A stretch of DNA of 64,000 nucleotides, taken from positions 1 to 64,000 of the forward strand of contig JAIYDZ010000001.1 of the NCBI GenBank assembly GCA_027487215.1, in the 5' to 3' direction. Under the pieces are notes generated by a model. That model made no database searches and was not told where the DNA came from. It saw only the letters and a program-made list of their open reading frames with translations. A program made the position numbers and the translations under genes. Each line of letters starts with the position of its first letter. Position 1 is the first letter of the stretch. Shown piece after piece: positions 18,656 through 28,858 of the stretch. The stretch is from Pseudomonadota bacterium. Lineage in GTDB: Bacteria > Babelota > Babeliae > Babelales > CAIQNR01.

Positions 18656-19399
18656 TTATGATCGAGTTTGAATGAGCTTAAAAAAGTTGGTTATACTCAC
18701 TGTGTAGATAAACGCCATTGCCACCGGGATAGTAATAAGAACCGGATAGAGCCCTAAAAGTAGCCCTCGATAATAACGAACGAGGAGTTCTAACTTTTGT
18801 AATATTTTAGGAAGGTCAATAAGTTTTGCGGGTAATGATAAGAGGGAGCTAAAAATCCCGTCCTGATAGAAAGATTGAGGGACCAGTTCTTTGAGAGGTG
18901 TTGCTTCAAGAGCAGATTTTATTGATGCTCCGATGCTATGACTCTCAAGAAGCTGGGTAACTTCTGCTGAAAAAAGAGCAGTTTTTCGTGCAAGAACAAT
19001 AACCACTAAAAGACCGAGTATGCACATTACTGCAAGGGTATAGGCAAGCAGATGAGTAATGATGAAGGCGCTCGCGCAGGTAAAGCGAAGTAAGAATTTT
19101 TTGCCGTCAGCTTTTTTATTAAGCTCATAGCATCGCATAATGCTCAAACAGCAAAAGGTTGCAGCTACTCCAGCAGCACACAGTCCTAAAAAGTTATAAA
19201 ATCCCAGATAGACATCCGCTCCTGAAATAAAATAAGAAAAGATGTCTGCAATAAAAAGATGTGAGATCAAAAGAGTTACCCACAGGGCAATCATTGCGAT
19301 AGTTAAGAACGGACTGAGAACAGTAAAAAGAGTAAGTTCTTTATTTTTTTTGTTCTGTTTTAGATCAACAGCAAGCTTATCGACATTCCATAAGTACAT
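18656..19399 (-). CDS. Multi-pass membrane protein
   Basis: Several hydrophobic helices. Confidence 0.5.
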   Translation of the reverse strand: MYLWNVDKLAVDLKQNKKNKELTLFTVLSPFLTIAMIALWVTLLISHLFIADIFSYFISGADVYLGFYNFLGLCAAGVAATFCCLSIMRCYELNKKADGKKFLLRFTCASAFIITHLLAYTLAVMCILGLLVVIVLARKTALFSAEVTQLLESHSIGASIKSALEATPLKELVPQSFYQDGIFSSLLSLPAKLIDLPKILQKLELLVRYYRGLLLGLYPVLITIPVAMAFIYTVSITNFFKLIQTRS

Positions 19400-19411
19400 G
19401 AATCTCTCCTT

Positions 19412-20413
19412 TTACTGGTTAGCCACTGCATCTTTAATAAGAACGTTAGAAAAGGGTCCGGTGGTATTTCCTTTAAGAGAGCGATAGGTCGCTGTTTTAA
19501 AGATTGTTTTTGCAGTAGAAAATATAGAACTGAAATAGAGTGTAATCGGGATTATCATAAATAGCGTCGTTATAAGTGCTTGGGTATCTCGATGCGTAAG
19601 AGGAATGCTTGTATCAGAATATGTTGAAGTAGTTGTAAAGAATGATTTAATCAAATTAACTAGATAATAAAAAAGCACTGGATGAGTAATAATAGCAACA
19701 CTCATAAGTCCTAAGAAAATAAGAAGCTGAATAGTAAGCAGTGTGCCACTTTTTAAAACGCTAAACGTTACAAGTGCGCCGGTATTAAGGCCAAAATTAT
19801 CTTTCATAAGGGTATAAGACTCTTTAAGGCTTGCAAAAATACCTTTGTTGTCTGAGAGCATGAGTGGCATTACAAAAAAAGTAACCATGTACCATGAAAG
19901 TGAAGCGAACCACAAAAGAGTGGTGACAAATGAGGATTGTTTTTTGTCTCTTTGTGAGGTGAAAATGTACACAATAAGTGAAATGATTGACCAGCCAATA
20001 AGGGTGCCTGTTTTTTTGAGTGTTAGTTTAACGCTTTGCCAGAGTGAAATTGGCTGTTCATTAAGGAGAGCGTCAGTATAAAAATGAGTCATCCCCTCAA
20101 TCACCACCCCTGAAAACGTTAGTAAAAGTGCTGCCAAAGGAAACAGGAGTACAAGAAGTGTTATGGTCGTCCCATTTAAAGAAATACTTGCACCTTCTGC
20201 ATGAAGGTGGGTAAAAAACATAAATCCTTTATCTGCAAAAGCAATGAAGCATCCAGTAAGAATGATGGTAAATAATGAAAGACAGATCCCTATTACTTTT
20301 AAGAAAGGAAAGAGAAAGTAGGTTTTGTGTTGCCACATGAAATGTAATGTTTCAAGCGAGGCTTTTGACCCTGTTGTAGTATTTGAAAAAAAACTTTTGA
20401 GTTTCTCAAACAT
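19412..20413 (-). CDS. Multi-pass membrane protein (DUF6159-like)
   Basis: Pattern of TM helices and motif LPLMLSDNKGIFASLKESYTLMKDNFG-like region. Confidence 0.55.
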   Translation of the reverse strand: MFEKLKSFFSNTTTGSKASLETLHFMWQHKTYFLFPFLKVIGICLSLFTIILTGCFIAFADKGFMFFTHLHAEGASISLNGTTITLLVLLFPLAALLLTFSGVVIEGMTHFYTDALLNEQPISLWQSVKLTLKKTGTLIGWSIISLIVYIFTSQRDKKQSSFVTTLLWFASLSWYMVTFFVMPLMLSDNKGIFASLKESYTLMKDNFGLNTGALVTFSVLKSGTLLTIQLLIFLGLMSVAIITHPVLFYYLVNLIKSFFTTTSTYSDTSIPLTHRDTQALITTLFMIIPITLYFSSIFSTAKTIFKTATYRSLKGNTTGPFSNVLIKDAVANQ

Positions 20414-20483
20414 TGAATTTCCTTTTTTTATAAAAAACCAACAGAGAAAGAGCTAGCAGCTTACTTAAGGCCTAGGCAATTGT

Positions 20484-21125
20484 TTAGCGTTTGCTTGTCG
20501 TTAAAAAATCAAAAACTAGTTGGCTCCAACTTTCCATTTGCGGGTAAAAATTCATGCATTCTTCAAAAGAATAAAGCGTGCCATTTTGTAACTCTGATCG
20601 GATTGAAATTTGGTCAGAATCACCTTCAAGAAGGAGTACTAAGCCGACGTGTACCTTCCCTACATCGTTAGTGTCATCATTTAAAATTCCTAATGGGGTG
20701 ATTTTCAAAATATCTTTATAATCAACTTCTTCATAAAATTCTCTACGCGCCCATTCAAAAATGTCTCGACTTTGAATGTCTTCTTTTCTGATGTGGCCGC
20801 CAATGCCAAGTGAATATTTATTTGCAAGGCGTGATTCAGAAGAGTTTGAACGTCGTTGCATCAAAAACAGCTTTTCGCCGTGTTTAAATACTAAATAGGG
20901 AATAACTTGTTTATATGAAAAATCTGTTTCAGCAATTCCACGCGGCATAAATTCTTGGTAAGTAATAATAGTGTCGATGCATTTTGAAAGGTTGGCTGAT
21001 TGAACGCCATGCCATACAGCTTGAAAGTCAGGAAATAATCGATCGCGTTTTACAACAAGAATCTGCTCGTTCCACTTATCATCAAAAGTGGTTGTAACTG
21101 CTGGTTGAATTTGTATTTGGGACAT
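20484..21125 (-). CDS. NUDIX-domain protein
   Basis: GIGGHIRKED...EWARREFYEEV. Confidence 0.8.
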   Translation of the reverse strand: MSQIQIQPAVTTTFDDKWNEQILVVKRDRLFPDFQAVWHGVQSANLSKCIDTIITYQEFMPRGIAETDFSYKQVIPYLVFKHGEKLFLMQRRSNSSESRLANKYSLGIGGHIRKEDIQSRDIFEWARREFYEEVDYKDILKITPLGILNDDTNDVGKVHVGLVLLLEGDSDQISIRSELQNGTLYSFEECMNFYPQMESWSQLVFDFLTTSKR

Positions 21126-21356
21126 GGTACTCCTTTCTACTAACGGTTCATTACGTCACACTCTATCATGAAAAAGAGTTGCTGTTGAGGATGTTGTGTT
21201 TACAAAACAAGATTAGTTGGAATTCTTAATAAGATTCAAGAAACAAAAAGTAGTAAATACTTGACCCTTGGTTTGAGACAAAAAATAGAAAATAAACAAT
21301 ATTTTTACGGAATTAGTTGTTTATGTGTTATTTTTAGATAATTATTTTTTATAAAA

Positions 21357-22949
21357 TTAAACAAGAGAAGTTTCTATTTTGTGCTTTGGTAAAGAGTTGT
21401 TTTTTATATCTCTAATAACAACATCTAAAGGTTTTTCATAAATATTATAATCTTTTGTTTGTTCTAGGTTTTTGATAGTCTCCAACGTCCACGTAGTTGC
21501 ACGTTGCAATTGATCAAGAGAAAAAAGATTCTTTCCATCAAGACTAAACAATACTCCATTTAGGAACGCGTGATTTGTTCCCACTGTTCTTATAAGTGTT
21601 TTCGTAGAAACATCCCACAATCTTAGGGTTTTATCCAGTCCGCCAGATGCAAGAATTCTTCCATTGGGATGAAACGCAAGACATTCAACAGCAAGCATAG
21701 ACCCGACAAGTGTCCCTATTCGTTTTTCAGGGTTTACTGGATTTAGTAAATTAATAGTCGTGCCGGACCCTGTTGTGGCTAAAATTGTTTCTTGTGCATT
21801 GAGCACAAGTAAAGAAATTTCTGAAGGACCAATTTTAACTTTTTTTGTAAGAGTTTTAGTCTGAAGATTCCACTCTTTTAGGCGAGAATTTTCGTGTCCT
21901 GCTAGTAAAGTAGAAGAGTTATCTCTAAACGTAAGAGCTTTGATAGCTGTGGTGTTGTCGGGCTCTGTTAAATTGTGTATCAACTTGTCTGTGCTTGTTT
22001 CCCATACACAAAGAGTTCCGTTTTCTGTTCCTGCGGCTAACATCGATCCATCATTGTTGAATTTAAGGGCTGTAATATTTTTTTCTGGACTTTCAAGTGG
22101 ATCAGAAGGGGTTTTATCGTCAGTTGTTGTTAATTTTTCTAAATAAAGACAATTATTCTGATTGAAAGCAATAAGGGTACCATCATTACTTAGTTGTTCA
22201 CAGCTAGGCATCAATGTAAGTTTTCTAGCAGATTGCCATAAAGTCTTTAGCCACATATTTTGAAGCATAATCGCCTGCTTATTTTTTACAACTACAAGAG
22301 GCCTTGAAGGAGTGCTATGAAGAGAGTGGAGTGTATATTCAGGGTACCCCTTATGTGTTTTCAACACTGGAAAAATGCAGCAAAATTCTTTATAAAAGTA
22401 AAAATATCTTTTTTGGTTCCAAAAAACATTTATAAGATCATATCTTAATTCTTCATTACTAGCACTAACTAATCGGGTATTTGTTACTTTTTCAAAGTTA
22501 TGAGCACTAAATAATGTGATATTTGTTGTTACTCTTTCAAGCATTGCTTGAGTATCATTTGCAATGCCCTCCTTTAAAATAAGCCGACCAAGAGCTGTTA
22601 TTAGACTTGAAGTATATTGATAACCTAAATAATCGGCAGATATGGCAGTCAATAGTATCTTTTTTTGTGGCCATTGACCTGCTGTGTTCATAACTTCATC
22701 TGGTGACTCTAAAGGTATTAGTTCGGCAAGGTTACTAATAGCCTCTTGAGTTACACATTGATGTCCGGCAGGGATACTTCCTAATTCTAAAAAGTAATCA
22801 GAAAACGCCTTTAGAGTAGCGCATTGGTCAACAAAGCTCTGAGTAATTTTAATTTTTGTTTTACGCTTATCAGTTAGTTCGATATTAATTTCTTGAGGAA
22901 CTATATTTAAGAAAGGGGTAAAAGCAAAAATTAATTTTACTAATTTCAT
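21357..22949 (-). CDS. Secreted WD40-repeat protein with Skp1/BTB-like N-terminal domain
   Basis: WD40 repeats (LAFHPNGRILASGGLDKTLRLWDVSTKTLIRTV etc.); N-terminal INIELTDKRKTKIKITQSFVDQCATLKAF...LLTAISADYLGYQYTSSLITALGRLI; ggagg RBS at the internal Met. Confidence 0.75.
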   Translation of the reverse strand: MKLVKLIFAFTPFLNIVPQEINIELTDKRKTKIKITQSFVDQCATLKAFSDYFLELGSIPAGHQCVTQEAISNLAELIPLESPDEVMNTAGQWPQKKILLTAISADYLGYQYTSSLITALGRLILKEGIANDTQAMLERVTTNITLFSAHNFEKVTNTRLVSASNEELRYDLINVFWNQKRYFYFYKEFCCIFPVLKTHKGYPEYTLHSLHSTPSRPLVVVKNKQAIMLQNMWLKTLWQSARKLTLMPSCEQLSNDGTLIAFNQNNCLYLEKLTTTDDKTPSDPLESPEKNITALKFNNDGSMLAAGTENGTLCVWETSTDKLIHNLTEPDNTTAIKALTFRDNSSTLLAGHENSRLKEWNLQTKTLTKKVKIGPSEISLLVLNAQETILATTGSGTTINLLNPVNPEKRIGTLVGSMLAVECLAFHPNGRILASGGLDKTLRLWDVSTKTLIRTVGTNHAFLNGVLFSLDGKNLFSLDQLQRATTWTLETIKNLEQTKDYNIYEKPLDVVIRDIKNNSLPKHKIETSLV

Positions 22950-23190
22950 AAAAACCTCCATTGACACTATATTGCAAAGTTTGATTTTAAACTTTTTTTT
23001 AATTTTTCCATTTGAATTTAAAGTATAATTTAATTTATAAAAAAGTAAAACTTCTTAAAAATTTCTGTTAAAAGGAGAGTTTTTATTTTTATAAGAGGGT
23101 CAAGGAGTCAATTCCAGTCATCTTTTTGACGAAAAACCTCAAGAAGGTTACAGTTAAAACGTTCGTAAAATTGAGTCTGGAAAGGATACC

Positions 23191-25638
23191 ATGCAGTACG
23201 ACGTAAAGACGTTAGAAAAAAAATGGCAAAAATACTGGGAAAAAAACCCTGATGCGGTCACTAACCCCGCAGGTTCTGGTAAAAAATATTATTGCCTTGA
23301 TATGTTTCCCTATCCTTCAGGCTCGGGCCTGCATGTAGGCCACTGGAGAGGATATGTTCTTTCTGATGTATACGCTCGTATGAAATGGCTTGAAGGCTAC
23401 AATGTACTTCATCCTATGGGATGGGATGCGTTTGGGCTTCCTGCTGAAAATGATGCAATTAAGAAAGGCATCCACCCACAGTTAGGAACAGATTCAAACG
23501 TTGCCAACTTTAAAAAGCAGCTGCAAGAGGTTGGCGCCTTGTACGACTGGACTAAAGAGGTTAACACCACCGATCCTGACTATTATAAGTGGACGCAGTG
23601 GATCTTTTTACAGATGTATAAAGCTGGTCTTGCTTATAAATCTAACATGCCCATTAACTGGTGTCCTTCATGCAAAACAGGCCTTGCTAACGAAGAAGTC
23701 GTTAATGATGGATGCGAACGTTGTGGGACTGCGGTTGAAAAAAAACAGATTCCGCAATGGGTTTTAAAAATTACAGACTATGCAGAACCATTGCTTGAAG
23801 GTCTTGATAAACTCGAATGGCCTGAAAAAGTTAAAACCATGCAACGAAACTGGATTGGTAAAAGCGAAGGACTTCTTTTTACCGCACCACTCAAAGATAC
23901 TAATCTAACGATTCAAACATTCTCAGCTCACTTTGAAGCATTTTTTGCAGACACGTTTGTGGTGATTGCGCCCGATCATGCATTTTTGCCTACCCTGCTT
24001 GAGGGCGTTGCAAATAAGGATGAAATCCTTGCCGCAGCACGCACAATGTTTGATAAGCGTGTAAAAAATTCAAGCACTACAGATAAAGACGTTGAAGGTA
24101 TTTTTACAGGAAGATACATTGTCGATCCTGTAGGAAACGGTGATCTTCCCATTTGGATTGCAAGCTTTGCGTTAGCTGATTACGGAACCGGTATTGTAAA
24201 ATGTTCTGCGCATGATGAACGTGATTTTGCGTTTGCAAAAAAATATAACATTCCTTTAAAAGCAGTGTTGTTCCCACAAGACAATCCCGAACTTACCGAA
24301 AAAATTCGTAACTTTGAAGTGTGTTATTCTGACATGCAAAACGGAGTGCTTACAGAACCAACAGAGTTTTCTGGAAAGGTTGCCGGTCAGCATCGCCAAG
24401 CAATTTTAGAGTATGCACAACAAAAAGGTTTTGCTGTTTCAAAAATTTCCTATCGTTTGCGCGATTGGATTTTTTCTCGTCAACGCTATTGGGGTGAACC
24501 AATTCCATTAGTGCATTGTCAAACATGTGGCACAGTGCCAGTTAAAGAATCAGATTTGCCTGTTAGGTTGCCCAAAGTTGAACGTTATGAACCAACAGGT
24601 ACTGGTCAGTCGCCACTTGCTTCAATTGCAGAGTTTGTAAACACCACCTGTCCACAATGCGACGGCTCGGCACAGCGTGAAACAAACACTATGCCTCAAT
24701 GGGCCGGTTCATGCTGGTATTTTTTAAGATACCCAAATCCTCAATTAACTGACGCAGCCTTTAGTAAAGAAGATGTGAACTATTGGCAGCCGGTTGATCT
24801 GTATGTTGGTGGTATTGAGCACGCAATTTTACATCTTTTGTATGCACGTTTTTATGTAAAAGTGTTGCATAGACTGGGCCATCTTCCGTTTGATGAACCG
24901 TTTACTCAGCTTTTTAACCAAGGCATGGTATGTAAACTTTCTGAAAAAAGTGGTCTTGTTGAAAAGATGTCAAAATCAAAAGGCAACGTGGTCAACCCTG
25001 ATGAGATTGTCGCCCAGTATGGTTCTGATGTGCTTCGCATGTATATGCTTTTTATGGGACCACCAGAACTTGATTGCGAATGGCAAGATAATGGTCTTGA
25101 AGGAATTAAACGATTTACCAACCGCTTGTGGAATATGTTAACTGCTGACGGTGCACTTGTGAATGATACACAGGAAGACCCGCGTGTAACCAAACGTATT
25201 CATAAATTTCTGTATGAGTTTCAAATTCGTTTAAGTCACTTTAAACCAAACACAGCCGTGTCAGCTTTTATGGAGCTGCTTAATGATTTGCAGTCATATA
25301 AAGTACTGATGGGTAAAACAAATGCAGAGCGTCTTGTCGTGAGTTACTCAGTGTTTGCACCACACATGGCAAGTGAACTTCTTGAAACAGTATTTAGTAA
25401 AAAACTTCGTGACTGTTCATGGCCGCAGTATGATCAACGTTTAATTATCGATGATGAAGTAACAGTCGTTGTACAAATTAATGGCAAGGTGCGTGCGAAC
25501 TTAACGGTCGCGCGCGATGCACAACAACCGTTTGTTGAACCACTTGCCCGTGCCGCTGTTGAAAAATGGCTTGAAGGCAAAGAAGTGATAAAAGTTGTCT
25601 TTGTGGCAAATCGACTTATCAGTTTTGTAATTCGATAA
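23191..25638 (+). CDS. leuS: Leucyl-tRNA synthetase
   Basis: [38 protein letters not shown]. Confidence 0.97.
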   Translation: MQYDVKTLEKKWQKYWEKNPDAVTNPAGSGKKYYCLDMFPYPSGSGLHVGHWRGYVLSDVYARMKWLEGYNVLHPMGWDAFGLPAENDAIKKGIHPQLGTDSNVANFKKQLQEVGALYDWTKEVNTTDPDYYKWTQWIFLQMYKAGLAYKSNMPINWCPSCKTGLANEEVVNDGCERCGTAVEKKQIPQWVLKITDYAEPLLEGLDKLEWPEKVKTMQRNWIGKSEGLLFTAPLKDTNLTIQTFSAHFEAFFADTFVVIAPDHAFLPTLLEGVANKDEILAAARTMFDKRVKNSSTTDKDVEGIFTGRYIVDPVGNGDLPIWIASFALADYGTGIVKCSAHDERDFAFAKKYNIPLKAVLFPQDNPELTEKIRNFEVCYSDMQNGVLTEPTEFSGKVAGQHRQAILEYAQQKGFAVSKISYRLRDWIFSRQRYWGEPIPLVHCQTCGTVPVKESDLPVRLPKVERYEPTGTGQSPLASIAEFVNTTCPQCDGSAQRETNTMPQWAGSCWYFLRYPNPQLTDAAFSKEDVNYWQPVDLYVGGIEHAILHLLYARFYVKVLHRLGHLPFDEPFTQLFNQGMVCKLSEKSGLVEKMSKSKGNVVNPDEIVAQYGSDVLRMYMLFMGPPELDCEWQDNGLEGIKRFTNRLWNMLTADGALVNDTQEDPRVTKRIHKFLYEFQIRLSHFKPNTAVSAFMELLNDLQSYKVLMGKTNAERLVVSYSVFAPHMASELLETVFSKKLRDCSWPQYDQRLIIDDEVTVVVQINGKVRANLTVARDAQQPFVEPLARAAVEKWLEGKEVIKVVFVANRLISFVIR

Positions 25639-25701
25639 AAGAAACTTTTAGTACAAGATATAAAAAGAGTTCAGCTTGGGCAGAGCTGTGGGGCACATTA
25701 T

Positions 25702-26610
25702 TTATTTGGAATTTATTTTTGACCATTCTTCTTTATGCACGTTCTCAATATATGCTAAAATCAGTGAAGGGTAACGAGAAGGTACTTGTTCATCACAAAA
25801 AGGACAAGGGTATACTTTAGAACCTTTAGGTTTATAAGCGCTTTGTTTAAGATGGGTTTTTAAAGAGTTAATACTTCTGTGGCCTTCGTGAGACTCTTGT
25901 GAAATCTTACAATCTTGCTCGTAGCAATAATAAGTAGGTAATTGTTCTTGTTGGTTGTGATTGCAACTTTCAATTTCTTTTTTTGAGAGTTTCTTTTTTG
26001 CTATTAACTCTTTAAGAAGATCTAAGGTTTTGCGCTGTACTATTCTCATAGTGCCAGAAGACTTTGTTTTAGTTGTTTTTTGGGCTTGCTTGTATGGCAA
26101 AGTTTTTTTTCTTGTGGGAGCTTGTGTCTTTTTTCTCTTTCTTACATAAGGTTTATAATCATCGTCAGAATCTTGTTTGCGGGGGTTTCTTTTTTTTGGG
26201 GTTAAACGAGAAACAACTTTGATTGATGGAAAGCTTTCTGGGCCTGCAGCAGCTTCTTCTTGATAAGATAGATTTTCTTGATCGAGATTATTTTGTGTAG
26301 TGCTGGTTTTTTCTTCTTCTTTTTGTGAAGATAAGCCATTTATCAGTTGAGCTATTATTTGTGCCTTTTGCAGCGATTGGGCCTGTTCACCTTGAAATCC
26401 TTTTTCATAAGGTAATAAAGCAACTGGCAATCGAATAGTTTCTTCTCCTTCGTAATCGTACTGTGGACCCATGTCCCAAAAGAATTCCTCTGAAAGTTCA
26501 GTTGGTGTAAAAACATCACTGCAATCTTGTTCATTAAAGACTCGGCTGAAAGTATTCATTGAATAAAGTGGAGTTATCATAGAGCAGATGAACAGTAATG
26601 ATTTATTCAT
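25702..26610 (-). CDS. Predicted secreted protein with NLS-like basic clusters and C2H2-like zinc finger remnants
   Basis: Signal-like N-terminus; PKKRNPRK, VRKRKKTQAPTRKK; YYCYEQDCK...SLKTHL and YPCPFCDEQ...YIENVH. Confidence 0.6.
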   Translation of the reverse strand: MNKSLLFICSMITPLYSMNTFSRVFNEQDCSDVFTPTELSEEFFWDMGPQYDYEGEETIRLPVALLPYEKGFQGEQAQSLQKAQIIAQLINGLSSQKEEEKTSTTQNNLDQENLSYQEEAAAGPESFPSIKVVSRLTPKKRNPRKQDSDDDYKPYVRKRKKTQAPTRKKTLPYKQAQKTTKTKSSGTMRIVQRKTLDLLKELIAKKKLSKKEIESCNHNQQEQLPTYYCYEQDCKISQESHEGHRSINSLKTHLKQSAYKPKGSKVYPCPFCDEQVPSRYPSLILAYIENVHKEEWSKINSK

Positions 26611-26844
26611 AATAAGTTCTTTTTAAAAAGGGTTTGCCCTAGAATAATTTATGAACAGAAAATATTGCAAGAATTGTTAAGAGGTTTTAGAACCGTATTT
26701 TATACTAGTAAGTGTCGTGGGTATTATATTAAGAGCACCATCTAACGACTAAAAAAGTACTAATTGCCATCGAGTCTGATCCGCTTTAGACTTAATTAAT
26801 GAGCGATAACTTTGTAGGATCGTGTTACAAGCGAAAGAAATGCC

Positions 26845-28797
26845 ATGAGTTTATTTAAACTAAAAGCGCCTTTTTCTCCCATGGGAAGTCAGCCGCAGGC
26901 AATAAAAGAGCTTGCTAGTCAGCGACCAGGAGTTTCAACATTAATGGGGGTAACAGGGTCAGGTAAAACGTTTACTATTGCAAACCTTATCGCACAGCAA
27001 AATAAACCAGTACTGGTGATGTCTCCTAATAAAACACTGGCAGCTCAGCTTTATGAAGAGTTTTCGCTTTTTTTTCCAGAAAATAAAGTTTGTTATTTTG
27101 TAAGTTATTATGACTATTATCAACCAGAATCATATTTACCAGCACAAGATATTTATATTGCAAAAGAAACTAAAGTTAATAGTGAAATTGAACGACTTCG
27201 CGTTGAAGCAACTGCTTCAATTATTAATCGTCCTGATACTATTGTTATTGCTTCTGTATCGGCAATTTATGCTCTGGGTAATCCAGATGATTATCGCAAT
27301 TTAGCGTTTTCTTTAAAGGTTGGTCAAAAAATAAGTCGTACTGATGTTCTTAAAAAACTCATTTTTATTCAATACAAACGCAATGATATGACCCGAGACC
27401 CAGGAACGTTTCAGGTGCTTGGTAATACGGTTGAAATAATTTTGCCGTACCAAAAAGAAAAATTACGACTCGAATTTTTTGGTGATACTGTTGAGGGTAT
27501 GCAGTGGGTTTCAAAAGATAATAATAGAGTTCTTACACAGCTTGATAATGCGTTAATTTTTCCTGCAAAACATTTTGTAACCACTGAAGAAAAAAAACAG
27601 GCCGCACTTGAAAGTATTAAAACAGAACTGACAGAGTCCCTTCCTAAGATGACTAATCCCATTTATAGCGAACGCCTTAATCAGCGAGTGAATCATGATC
27701 TTGAGATGATTGAAGAGGTTGGGTACTGTTCAGGCATTGAAAATTACTCCTCACATTTTGATGGGAGGCAGTCAGGTTCTGCACCTTATTGTCTTTTTGA
27801 TTTCTTTCCTCAAGATTTTTTGTGTGTGATTGATGAGTCTCATATTGCGTTACCGCAAATGCGCGGTATGTATGCAGGCGATCGTTCACGTAAGCAGGCG
27901 CTTGTTGAATATGGATTTCGTCTTCCATCTGCGTTTGACAACAGGCCTTTAAAGTTTGATGAGCTTGAAAAGTTTTTTAAAAATACTGTATTTGTTTCAG
28001 CAACACCAGGCCAGTATGAACTTGAACATTCTCAAAAAGTAGTTGAGCAGGTTATTCGTCCTACAGGACTTGTTGACCCACGTATTCAGGTAGTTCCACG
28101 TATTGGTCAGATGGATCACCTTGTAGCAGAAATTAAACGGGTGCGAGACAATGACCGACGTGTACTTGTTACGGTGCTTACCAAAAAACTTGCAGAAGAG
28201 CTTGCGCGTTATCTTGAAGAGCGACAACTTAAAGTATGCTATATGCATAGTGATATCAAAACGCCGCAGCGAACAGAGCTTTTACAGAAGCTGAGGCTTG
28301 GTGTTTTTGATTGCCTTGTAGGCGTGAACTTGCTGCGAGAAGGGCTTGATCTTCCAGAGGTGGCGCTTGTTGCAATCATGGATGCTGACATTGAAAGTTT
28401 TTTACGAGACAAGCGATCGTTGATTCAGATTATTGGTCGGGCTGCGCGTAACGTTGATGCAAAAGTGTTAATGTATGCTGATAAAATTACTGATTCGATG
28501 CGTAATGCTATTGACGAAACTGATCGCAGAAGAGCTTTACAAGAAGCTTATAACAAAGAGCACGGTATTACTCCAGCCAGCGTGCAACGCGAAGTAACTA
28601 AAAGTATTAGTTCGTTGCAAGATGCGATTGCAAAAGCATCAAAACATAATAAAAAAGCGCAAAAAGATTCGTCTTTGCTTTCTGTTTTTGAAAGAGAAAA
28701 ACTCAAAGCGGATCTTGAAGCAGAGATGCGAAAAGCCGCTGAAGATCTTGATTTTGAAAAGGCAATTATGTTGCGTCAAGAATGGTTGAAGTTGTAA
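26845..28797 (+). CDS. uvrB: Excinuclease ABC subunit B
   Basis: GVTGSGKTFTIANLIAQ; FVSYYDYYQPESYLPAQDIYIAKE; GVNLLREGLDLPEVALVAIMDAD. Confidence 0.98.
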   Translation: MSLFKLKAPFSPMGSQPQAIKELASQRPGVSTLMGVTGSGKTFTIANLIAQQNKPVLVMSPNKTLAAQLYEEFSLFFPENKVCYFVSYYDYYQPESYLPAQDIYIAKETKVNSEIERLRVEATASIINRPDTIVIASVSAIYALGNPDDYRNLAFSLKVGQKISRTDVLKKLIFIQYKRNDMTRDPGTFQVLGNTVEIILPYQKEKLRLEFFGDTVEGMQWVSKDNNRVLTQLDNALIFPAKHFVTTEEKKQAALESIKTELTESLPKMTNPIYSERLNQRVNHDLEMIEEVGYCSGIENYSSHFDGRQSGSAPYCLFDFFPQDFLCVIDESHIALPQMRGMYAGDRSRKQALVEYGFRLPSAFDNRPLKFDELEKFFKNTVFVSATPGQYELEHSQKVVEQVIRPTGLVDPRIQVVPRIGQMDHLVAEIKRVRDNDRRVLVTVLTKKLAEELARYLEERQLKVCYMHSDIKTPQRTELLQKLRLGVFDCLVGVNLLREGLDLPEVALVAIMDADIESFLRDKRSLIQIIGRAARNVDAKVLMYADKITDSMRNAIDETDRRRALQEAYNKEHGITPASVQREVTKSISSLQDAIAKASKHNKKAQKDSSLLSVFEREKLKADLEAEMRKAAEDLDFEKAIMLRQEWLKL

Positions 28798-28858
28798 AAA
28801 AACTTTTTAAAGTTTCAGATATTTCTTATACTTACACGATACGTGTAAAGGAACTGTA

